Shown: in pieces, positions 1 to 7,351 of the stretch
Layout of the letters: every line of letters begins with the position of its first letter
How positions within the stretch are numbered: the first letter of the stretch is position 1
DNA from: Hyphomonas sediminis
GTDB taxonomy: Bacteria; Pseudomonadota; Alphaproteobacteria; Caulobacterales; Hyphomonadaceae
Reading direction: 5' to 3'
Assembly (NCBI RefSeq): GCF_019679475.1
Contig: NZ_JAIEZP010000001.1
Coordinates: forward strand, 1,178,001 to 1,242,000
Length of the DNA stretch: 64,000 bases
The notes under the pieces: model-generated
The model's database searches: none
Seen by the model: the letters and a program-made list of their open reading frames with translations, nothing else
Told to the model about the DNA's origin: nothing
Made by a program: the position numbers and the translations under genes

Positions 1-460
1 CGTCTGCATACTGAAAGGCGACGTTGAGCACGCCTTCCTGCACAGCTGTCAGGCCCATCAGGCGGGAGAGCAGCACCGGGCCCATCTCCGCGATGGTGGC
101 GCGCACGGGGTGGCCCTTTTCGCCAAACACATCCCAGAAAATCACCGGCGCGGCGTCATAGGTGAGCGCGCCCATGCCGATGCTCTCGGCGCGGCTGGCA
201 AAGGAGGCGTGGTTCTTCTGCTCCGGGCTGCCCGCCATGGCGATGCCGGAGAGGTCTCCCTTCACGTCCGCCGCAAAGACCGGCACGCCGGCATCGGAGA
301 AAGCCTGTGCCATCACCTGCAGGGTGACCGTCTTGCCGGTGCCCGTGGCGCCTGCGACCAGGCCGTGCCGGTTGGCCACCTTCAGGATCAGCGACTGGGC
401 GTCGTCCGGCGTGCCCGAACCATCGGCGTCCGCGCCGCCCAGGAAAATCGTTTCGCTCAT
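1..460 (-). CDS. HerA/YjgR-like ATPase (DUF853), 3' end outside window
   Basis: Partial gene: about 153 N-terminal codons are visible and the frame stays open to the left edge of the window. The protein starts MSETIFLGG and has a Walker A P-loop GATGTGKT at about residues 38-45, followed by FAADVKGDLSGIA, a combination typical of the DUF853/YjgR family of HerA-like ATPases. The family is thought to pump or translocate nucleic acid, but its physiological role is not settled. The ATG at 458-460 is preceded by AAGGGG at a good ribosome-binding distance. It is divergent from the permease gene that begins at 628. Family call is firm; function is inferred from the family only. Confidence 0.85.
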   Translation of the reverse strand, partial: MSETIFLGGADADGSGTPDDAQSLILKVANRHGLVAGATGTGKTVTLQVMAQAFSDAGVPVFAADVKGDLSGIAMAGSPEQKNHASFASRAESIGMGALTYDAAPVIFWDVFGEKGHPVRATIAEMGPVLLSRLMGLTAVQEGVLNVAFQYAD

Positions 461-627
461 GTCGCTTGCCCCTTAGCTGCCGCGATTTGAATCAGGCGGG
501 AGGCTAGCGTTTCCGGCGATTTGAGCAAGCTGGCGCTGGCAGGTATCTGCCGCTTGACGGTTGGGCTGGCCAATCCCACCCTGTGCCGGTCGGAGATGTT
601 GGATCACGGCCAAGTTCGGAGCAGGGT

Positions 628-1716
628 ATGGGTAGCGCCACAAAGACAGGAATTTGGATCATCGCAACCGGGGTGATCATTGCGCTGCTCTATCTGGGGC
701 GCGAAATCCTGGCGACTTTCGCAATGGCAGTGTTCCTTTTCCTCATCATCGAGGGCTTCGGAAATGTGATCAACAATTCCTCGCGCCTGATCCAGATCGG
801 ACCAGCCAGAGTGCTGGCGGTCCTGCTCGTGGTTGGGGGATTTGTTGGCTACATGGCCCTGATCACCAATGGTCTTGCCGAGTTTGGCCGGGACGCTGGC
901 GACTATGAGGAGAAGATCAACAGCCTGATCGTCGATGTATACAGCCTCGCCGGACTGCAGGAGGCGCCCAGCCTCACCCAGATGCTGTTCAATGAGGGGG
1001 GGCAGCGCTTCTTCGCCACGATTGCCAACTCTGTGAGCGGCCTGTCAGGCGACATCGTGCTGATCCTTATCTATGTCGCCTTCCTGTTCACCGCCCAATC
1101 GGGCTGGACGCACAAGCTCGACAACATCTTCCCGGAATCGCAGCAGCGCGAGCAGGTGCGCCGCATCGGCAATGATGCGCGCCTCGCCATCGAGACTTAC
1201 CTGTGGACGCAGACCGTCATCTCGGCGCTAATCACTTTCCTGACCTATGTTTCGCTATTGTTGATGGGGGTCCAGAACGCACTATTCCTGTCGGCACTGA
1301 TCTTCGTCCTGAACTACATCCCAACCGTGGGCTCTATTGTCGCAGCGCTGGTGCCGCCTCTGTTCGCGCTGGTTCAGCCGTCAATTCCCGGTTGGGTGCC
1401 CGCCTTGGCGCTGCAGGAATCCTATGTCTATGCGGCCGCGGTCTTTGCCGTGGTCAGTTTCTGGCAGTTTTCGATTGGCAATTTCATCCAGCCGCGAATG
1501 ATGGGCGAGTCGTTGAACTTGTCGGCACTGGTCGTGCTTTTGGCGCTCGCGATCTGGGGGGTGATCTGGGGTATCCCAGGCATGTTCCTGTCGGCGCCGC
1601 TGACGGTTCTAATGATGATCCTTTTTGCTCAATCTCCGCACACCAGATGGATCGCGATCCTGTTGTCCGCAGATGGAAAACCGCAAGTCAGGGTTGCATC
1701 AGAGCAGGCGCCCTGA
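628..1716 (+). CDS. AI-2E family transporter (PerM/YdiK-like permease)
   Basis: Integral membrane protein of about 362 residues with a pair of hydrophobic segments near the N-terminus, a central soluble stretch (roughly residues 90-145, containing LQEAPSLTQMLF), and a cluster of membrane segments in the C-terminal half ending with the family-typical region QPRMMGESLNLSALVVL. Family members (DUF20) include exporters proposed for autoinducer-2 and Na+/H+ antiporters, so the substrate cannot be told from sequence. I chose the ATG at 628 because GGAG sits six bases upstream; an in-frame GTG at 583 would add 15 residues but lacks a clear ribosome-binding site. Monocistronic by spacing. Confidence 0.88.
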   Translation: MGSATKTGIWIIATGVIIALLYLGREILATFAMAVFLFLIIEGFGNVINNSSRLIQIGPARVLAVLLVVGGFVGYMALITNGLAEFGRDAGDYEEKINSLIVDVYSLAGLQEAPSLTQMLFNEGGQRFFATIANSVSGLSGDIVLILIYVAFLFTAQSGWTHKLDNIFPESQQREQVRRIGNDARLAIETYLWTQTVISALITFLTYVSLLLMGVQNALFLSALIFVLNYIPTVGSIVAALVPPLFALVQPSIPGWVPALALQESYVYAAAVFAVVSFWQFSIGNFIQPRMMGESLNLSALVVLLALAIWGVIWGIPGMFLSAPLTVLMMILFAQSPHTRWIAILLSADGKPQVRVASEQAP

Positions 1717-2094
1717 ATCAGCATCAGGCTAGCCAATCTGTTATTGAAATGTTACATCGCGACTGGGTTGAGGGTGTCAGGCGAGTGATTCCCACTTGTC
1801 TTACTACCGAAAATTAAGGTTTGTGGCGGCGGATTGTGGTTGATTTGCCGACGTCATAATACGAAATAAAACAAGATCAGGCTTCCGCGTGCGTCCCCCC
1901 ACCCAGCCTGCGGAATTTGCCTGTAGGGCCCGCTGGACATGTCCCCGTCTGGCGGGCCCGCTTGCTTTAGGGGTGGTTTTTTCCACAGCTTCGCCAAAGG
2001 CGGCAATTGTTTCCTTTGAAACATGTTCCTTGAAGGCTTCCCTTAGGGCGAGTAGACCCGTTTTTTGACCGGTTTTGCCGCGAGAGTCGTTTTC
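1717..2094. other. Long leader/intergenic region before gdhZ, with hairpin
   Basis: About 380 bases without a convincing gene. It holds a perfect 8-base inverted repeat GGGCCCGC (1926-1933) / GCGGGCCC (1952-1959) whose stem can extend inward through GAC/GTC, a GATTC CcrM-type site at 1787-1791, and an AT-rich patch around 1845-1875 suitable for a promoter. The hairpin could end transcription of the upstream permease gene or lie in the 5' leader of gdhZ; it is not followed directly by a T-run, so a simple terminator is not clear. Confidence 0.5.
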
Positions 2095-5000
2095 ATGCCC
2101 CGTTCTACTGCCGCCCACGGACCTGCCAGCCAGGTACTCGATCAGATTCTACAAGAAGCCGCACGGGAGGACGTCTCAGGACTGAGCGATGCCGACATCC
2201 GGTCCATCGCGGAGCATCTGTGGAGATGCGCTGAGGCCGTTGCTGCCGGTGAGCGAGCTGTTCACGCACATGTGAAGTTCGAGGGCGCCGAAGGTATTCT
2301 CAGCCGGAGCGTTCTGGAGGTCATTGGCCCAGACATGCCGTTCCTCGTGGACTCGCTTCTGGGCGAGTGTGCCGCGCAAGGGCATGAGATCAAGACGCTG
2401 TTCCATCCCGTGGTCGCTATGGCCGATGGCCGGATGGTGTCGCTGATCCAGATCCACACCGCCTTGTTGACGCCGGATGAGGCACGCACGCTGGAAGCCG
2501 GCGTTCGGAGCGCTCTTGCCGAGGTCGAGCGTGCCGTCGCCGATCATGCGGCCATGCGGGCGCGGATGCGCGCCGAGATGAAGCGCATTTCGGCTTTGCA
2601 CCATATTCAGTCTGCGGAGCGTGATGAATCTGTTGCCTTCCTGGAATGGCTGTCGCGCGAGCATTTCGTGTTCCTTGGTGCGCGCGAATATGATTTTGAA
2701 ACCGACGCGCAGGGCGGGGTGAAACCTGCCGAGCCGCTGATGGTGGAAGGCTCCAATCTTGGCATTCTGCGTGACGAGGCGTTGAACGTCCTGAGCCGTG
2801 ATAGCGAGCCTCTGGTGCTGACCCGCGAGATTGGCGAGTTCATCCAGTCGCCGGTGCCCCTGATCATTGCCAAGTCGACCCATACCAGCCGTGTGCACCG
2901 GCGCGTGCCGTGCGATTATATCGGCGTGAAGAAGTATGATGAGGATGGCCGCGTCAACGGTGAGGTCCGCTTCCTCGGCCTGTTCACTGCGGAGGCCTAT
3001 GATGAAACGGCGCGCACAATACCGTTCGTTCGTCGCCGTGTGCAGAAGATCATGTCGGCTTCCGGCGCTGCGCCGGGCGGGCATACTGAGAAAGCGCTCG
3101 CCAATCTGATCGAAACCTGGCCGCGCGACGAGCTGTTCCAGACCCGCTCGACCGTGCTTGGCCCGATGATCATGGGCGCGCTGCATCTGATCGGCCGGCC
3201 TCGCACGCGCGTGTTCCTGCGCCGGGACGAGTTTGACCGGTTCGTGACGGCGCTCGTCTTCGTTCCCCGGGAGTCTTACGACACCTCGCTGCGTCAGCGC
3301 ATCGCTGCGCTGTTGACGGAGGCCTATCAGGGCGACCTCAAGAGTTTCCAGCCCTATTTCGATTCCGGGCCGCTTGCGCGTGTTCATTTCGAAATCGCTC
3401 TGCATCCGGACCACCCCGAGCCAGATCCTGCCGAAATCGAGCGTCGCATCGTCGATCTTGCCCGCACCTGGGATCAGGGCTTCCGCGACGAATTCATGAA
3501 GTCGCATCTGACGGGAGAGGAGCGGGAAGGGGCACGCGCTTTCATCGGCGCTTTCAACGCTGCCTATCGGGAAGCCTTCCCGCCGCAGGAAGCGATGATG
3601 GACGTGACCTGCATGGCAGAGCTCAGCGCAGGCGAGCCGATTGTTGCGCGCGCCTATCGTCACGGCGCCGATGATGCGTCAAAAGTGCGCGTCAAGATCT
3701 ATGCCCGCACCGGTTCCATCGCCCTGTCGCGCTGTGTTCCAGTGTTCGAGAACCTTGGCTTGTTTGTCGATTTCGAGACTGGCTATCCGGTCCGCCCACT
3801 GACCAAGCCGGTAGCTGATGCGCCGGATGTCTACTGGGTTCACTCCTTGTCGATGAAAACGGCGGACGGTTCCGCCCTCGATCTCGACACGATTGCGCAT
3901 GATTTCGAGCAGGCCTTCCTCGCTGTTTGGGGGGGCAAGGCGGAGAATGATGGCTTCAACAAGCTCGTTCTTGTGGCCGGCGCAGATTGGCGCGAAGCCG
4001 CGCTCATCCGGGCGCTCGCCGCCTATCGCCGCCAGAGCGGTATGGAGCAGCCTCAGGAAGTGCAGGAAGCGGCCCTTGCCCGCTATCCGGCAGTCACGCG
4101 CCTGCTGCTCGACCTGTTCCACGCGCGCTTTGATCCGGATGCGCACAAGACGCTCGATGCCCGCCGTAAGGCGCAGGCCGCGATTGCTACCCGCTTCAAT
4201 GACGCAATGAAGGATGTCGCCGGCCTTGCCGACGATATCGTGCTGCGCCGTCTTTTCTATCTCGTGGAGGCGATCCAGCGCACGAACTTCTATCAGGAAG
4301 ACAGCGACACCGGCGCGCATCGTTCGTTCCTCAGCTTCAAAGTCGCTTGCCGCGAACTGGCAGACCTGCCGGAGCCAAAGCCCTTCCGTGAGATCTACAC
4401 CTCCAGTCCGAAAGTCGAAGGTGTTCACCTTCGCTTCGGTCCGGTTGCCCGCGGGGGGCTGCGTTGGTCCGATCGTCCGTCAGATTATCGCACGGAGGTG
4501 CTTGGGCTTGTTAAAGCCCAGCAGGTGAAGAACGCGGTCATCGTGCCCGTCGGCTCCAAAGGTGGCTTCTATCCCAAGCAGCTGCCGGAGCGTTCCGATC
4601 CGGCCTGGTTCGAAACCGGCCGCGATGCGTACAGGGAATTCATCACCGCGCTGCTCGGGGTGACGGACAATATTGTCCATGGCAAGGTTGTGCATCCTCA
4701 GCGTACGGTCATCTGGGACGGGGAAGATCCCTATCTCGTCGTCGCTGCCGACAAGGGCACGGCGACCTTCTCCGACACTGCGAATGCGATCAGCATCGAG
4801 AGGGGGCATTGGCTGGGGGACGCCTTCGCCTCGGGCGGCTCTGCCGGTTACGACCACAAGAAAATGGGCATCACGGCACGCGGCGCCTGGGAAGCTGTCA
4901 AGCGCCACTTCCGCGAGATGGGGCGTGACATCCAGACAGAGCCCTTCACCGTAATCGGTGTGGGCGACATGTCGGGCGACGTGTTCGGCAATGGCATGCT

Positions 5001-6819
5001 GCTCTCACCGGAGATCCGCCTGGTTGCCGCGTTCAACCACATGCACATCTTCATTGATCCAGATCCAAAGGATTCGAAGAAATGCCTTGCCGAGCGCCAG
5101 CGCATGTTCGGCCTGCCGCGATCGAGCTGGGGCGATTATGATGCCAAGCTGATTTCCAAGGGCGGCGGCGTTTTCCCGCGGTCAGCCAAATCAATTGATC
5201 TGACCCCGGAGATCAAGGCGCTTACCGGTCTTGCGAAGGATGCGGTGACCCCGGACGAACTGATCAACGCCCTCCTCAAGGCGGAGACCGACCTCCTCTG
5301 GTTCGGTGGTATCGGCACTTATGTGAAGGCCAGCCACGAAACGAATGCCGACGCCGGCGACCGCGCGAATGATGCTATCCGCATCAATGGCCGCGATCTC
5401 AAGGCGAAGGTGATCGGGGAGGGGGCAAACCTCGGCATGACGCAGGCAGGACGCATCGAGTTTGCGCTTGCCGGTGGCCGCCTCAACACCGACGCTATCG
5501 ACAACTCTGCCGGTGTCGACTCGTCCGACCATGAAGTGAACATCAAGATCCTCGCGGCCGAGGCCATCCGCCTTGGCGCGCTTCAGGAAGGTGATCGCAA
5601 CGCCATGCTTGCGCAGATGACGGACGATGTCGCCCGCCTCGTGCTCACGCATAACTATGATCAGACGAATACGTTGACCCTGGCAGCCGCTACGGCTGGC
5701 GAAGACCATGAAGCGCTTGAGCGTCTGATGGTCTATCTGGAAGAGCGCGGCGTACTTAACCGTCCGCTGGAGGGGCTGCCCTCGACGCAGGAGATGCAGA
5801 CCCGCGGCGCCGAAGGCCGCCCGCTCACCCGGCCGGAGCTTGCTGTGCTGCTGGCCTGGTCGAAGATCGTCCTGTTCGACGACATCGTTGCGTCCGACAT
5901 TCCCGATGATGAGTTCTTCATCGAAGTGCTCAAGGGGTATTTCCCGAGCCCCATCGACGGGTTTGGCGAGGCGCTCGCCAATCATCGCCTGCGCCGAGAA
6001 ATTATCGGGACGATCATTGCCAATCGCAGCCTGGATCTGGGTGGCCCGGTTGCCATCCTGCGCCTGCGCGAGCTGACGGGCGCTGCGCCCGCCACGGTTA
6101 TTCGCGGTGTTGAGGCGGCCCGTGCTGTGCTCGACATCGCCGGCTTCCGCCGCGCAGTCTTCGATCTCGACACCAAGGTCGCCGCAGACCTGCAAACCGA
6201 GCTTCAACTCGAAGCGATCCAGGCCGTCAGCGAGGCGGCTGCCTGGTTCATCCGTACCCTGCCGGAAAAGACGGTCGGTGAAGCGGTGAAGCTCACGCGC
6301 GCGCCGCTGGACGAGCTCAAGGCGGCCCTCGGGGACATTCAGACCGGCTATCCGGCCTCCCGGATCGAGCGGGCAACGCGCGGTTTCGTCAAGCGCGGCG
6401 CGCCGGACGCCCTCGCGCGCTGGGCGGGCGCCATGAGCTATTTTGCGCAAGGCCTCGTCGTCACCGATCTTGCCGCTCGCAAAGGCAGTAAGATCGCAGA
6501 TGCCGGCGCCTGCTTCTACCAGATCGGCGACGCCCTCCGGCTAGATCGGCTGCGCACCTCGGCGCGTGAGGGCCTTGCCGGCGCGCCTTATTGGGACCGG
6601 GTGGCGGGCCGCCGCCTGATCTCTGAACTCGTTCGCCTGCAGGCCAGCGTGTCGGAAGAGGCGCTGGTTGCCGGCGGTGCGGAGGCCTGGCTGGAGGCGC
6701 GCGCTGAGGGCCGCAAACAGCTCCTGGCGAGCCTCAGCACGCTCAGCAAGGACCGGGAGTGGTCCTTTGCAAAGTTTGCCCTTTCAACCGACGCTGTGCG
6801 TCAGTTCATGGGCCGCTAA
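2095..6819 (+). CDS. gdhZ: NAD-specific glutamate dehydrogenase, large (GdhZ/GDH2 type)
   Basis: About 1574 residues, matching the 180-kDa bacterial NAD-GDH class (about 1600 residues), which oxidatively deaminates glutamate to 2-oxoglutarate and ammonia with NAD+. The N-terminal ~700 residues are the regulatory ACT-like region; the catalytic part begins near residue 785 with RGGLRWSDR, then KAQQVKNAVIVPVGSKGGFY, and the nucleotide-binding region contains VIGVGDMSGDVFGNGML. In Caulobacter the homologue GdhZ also acts on FtsZ and couples glutamate metabolism to division; whether this protein moonlights likewise is inference. The ATG at 2095 has GAGAG upstream; an in-frame TTG at 2065 is less likely. 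Ends just before a hairpin at 6849-6880. Confidence 0.95.
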   Translation: MPRSTAAHGPASQVLDQILQEAAREDVSGLSDADIRSIAEHLWRCAEAVAAGERAVHAHVKFEGAEGILSRSVLEVIGPDMPFLVDSLLGECAAQGHEIKTLFHPVVAMADGRMVSLIQIHTALLTPDEARTLEAGVRSALAEVERAVADHAAMRARMRAEMKRISALHHIQSAERDESVAFLEWLSREHFVFLGAREYDFETDAQGGVKPAEPLMVEGSNLGILRDEALNVLSRDSEPLVLTREIGEFIQSPVPLIIAKSTHTSRVHRRVPCDYIGVKKYDEDGRVNGEVRFLGLFTAEAYDETARTIPFVRRRVQKIMSASGAAPGGHTEKALANLIETWPRDELFQTRSTVLGPMIMGALHLIGRPRTRVFLRRDEFDRFVTALVFVPRESYDTSLRQRIAALLTEAYQGDLKSFQPYFDSGPLARVHFEIALHPDHPEPDPAEIERRIVDLARTWDQGFRDEFMKSHLTGEEREGARAFIGAFNAAYREAFPPQEAMMDVTCMAELSAGEPIVARAYRHGADDASKVRVKIYARTGSIALSRCVPVFENLGLFVDFETGYPVRPLTKPVADAPDVYWVHSLSMKTADGSALDLDTIAHDFEQAFLAVWGGKAENDGFNKLVLVAGADWREAALIRALAAYRRQSGMEQPQEVQEAALARYPAVTRLLLDLFHARFDPDAHKTLDARRKAQAAIATRFNDAMKDVAGLADDIVLRRLFYLVEAIQRTNFYQEDSDTGAHRSFLSFKVACRELADLPEPKPFREIYTSSPKVEGVHLRFGPVARGGLRWSDRPSDYRTEVLGLVKAQQVKNAVIVPVGSKGGFYPKQLPERSDPAWFETGRDAYREFITALLGVTDNIVHGKVVHPQRTVIWDGEDPYLVVAADKGTATFSDTANAISIERGHWLGDAFASGGSAGYDHKKMGITARGAWEAVKRHFREMGRDIQTEPFTVIGVGDMSGDVFGNGMLLSPEIRLVAAFNHMHIFIDPDPKDSKKCLAERQRMFGLPRSSWGDYDAKLISKGGGVFPRSAKSIDLTPEIKALTGLAKDAVTPDELINALLKAETDLLWFGGIGTYVKASHETNADAGDRANDAIRINGRDLKAKVIGEGANLGMTQAGRIEFALAGGRLNTDAIDNSAGVDSSDHEVNIKILAAEAIRLGALQEGDRNAMLAQMTDDVARLVLTHNYDQTNTLTLAAATAGEDHEALERLMVYLEERGVLNRPLEGLPSTQEMQTRGAEGRPLTRPELAVLLAWSKIVLFDDIVASDIPDDEFFIEVLKGYFPSPIDGFGEALANHRLRREIIGTIIANRSLDLGGPVAILRLRELTGAAPATVIRGVEAARAVLDIAGFRRAVFDLDTKVAADLQTELQLEAIQAVSEAAAWFIRTLPEKTVGEAVKLTRAPLDELKAALGDIQTGYPASRIERATRGFVKRGAPDALARWAGAMSYFAQGLVVTDLAARKGSKIADAGACFYQIGDALRLDRLRTSAREGLAGAPYWDRVAGRRLISELVRLQASVSEEALVAGGAEAWLEARAEGRKQLLASLSTLSKDREWSFAKFALSTDAVRQFMGR

Positions 6820-6848
6820 GGCCGCGTTCAGGGAATATTCATCGTCCG

Positions 6849-6880
6849 GCCCCCTGTCTGATGTTCTTCAGGCAGGGGGC
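6849..6880 (+). terminator. Hairpin between gdhZ and lipoprotein gene
   Basis: Inverted repeat GCCCCCTGTCTG (6849-6860) / CAGGCAGGGGGC (6869-6880), 12 base pairs with one G-T pair and an 8-base loop. No T-run follows. Its right arm contains the G-rich stretch just upstream of the ATG at 6885, so it may either end gdhZ transcription or mask the ribosome-binding site of the next gene. Confidence 0.5.
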
Positions 6881-6884
6881 AGGC

Positions 6885-7343
6885 ATGATAAGATTACTCT
6901 GTGCGGGACTGGCGGGTCTGGCGCTTGCCGGCTGTGCTGCGGATGGCGACGCGCCCAAAGAGCGGGCCGCGGCTGCCAGGGAAGTTGTCATCCCGAACTT
7001 CAATGGCATCATCGCGGGTAGAGAGAGTTACTTCTATCATCAGTTCTGGGGCGACTGTTCCGCGCTCGATCACGGTCATGGGCGCAACTATGTCTGGGGG
7101 CATTGGCGCATGCCTCTGGAAGCCGTCTCCTACAAGCTCCGCCCGTCGGAAGAAGGGGCGGGCTTTATGGTTGAATTCGTCTGCAAGAAAGGCGAAGCCT
7201 GCATCGAAAGCGGCTTCATGGAAGATCTGCCAGAGCGGATCAAATCCCACATTATCCCGTTCGAGAACACGGGCTACGCCAATGTTTACCTCTCTCGCGT
7301 GGAGGAGCTGAAGGCCGCCTGCAAGGCAGCCGCCGGAGGCTGA
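6885..7343 (+). CDS. Small lipoprotein of unknown function
   Basis: 152 residues. The N-terminus is a lipoprotein signal with the lipobox LAGC at about residues 14-17 (cleavage before the Cys), so it should be anchored to a membrane facing the periplasm. The mature part has paired cysteines in DCSALDHGHG and CKKGEACIESGF, and two aromatic-rich stretches (SYFYHQFWGDC, NYVWGHWRMP). I do not recognise a family. The ATG at 6885 is chosen because the signal peptide starts there and it sits directly after a G-rich ribosome-binding region that is also part of a hairpin. It converges on the aminopeptidase gene, with 8 bases between the two ends. Confidence 0.75.
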   Translation: MIRLLCAGLAGLALAGCAADGDAPKERAAAAREVVIPNFNGIIAGRESYFYHQFWGDCSALDHGHGRNYVWGHWRMPLEAVSYKLRPSEEGAGFMVEFVCKKGEACIESGFMEDLPERIKSHIIPFENTGYANVYLSRVEELKAACKAAAGG

Positions 7344-7351
7344 CGCCTCAA

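Noticed and set aside
1804-2118. 104-codon frame on the minus strand before gdhZ
   Set aside because: It would overlap the gdhZ start and its product has no signal, domain or good ribosome-binding site.
5191-6450. Open frame of 419 codons opposite gdhZ
   Set aside because: Antisense of a well-conserved enzyme; no motifs of its own.
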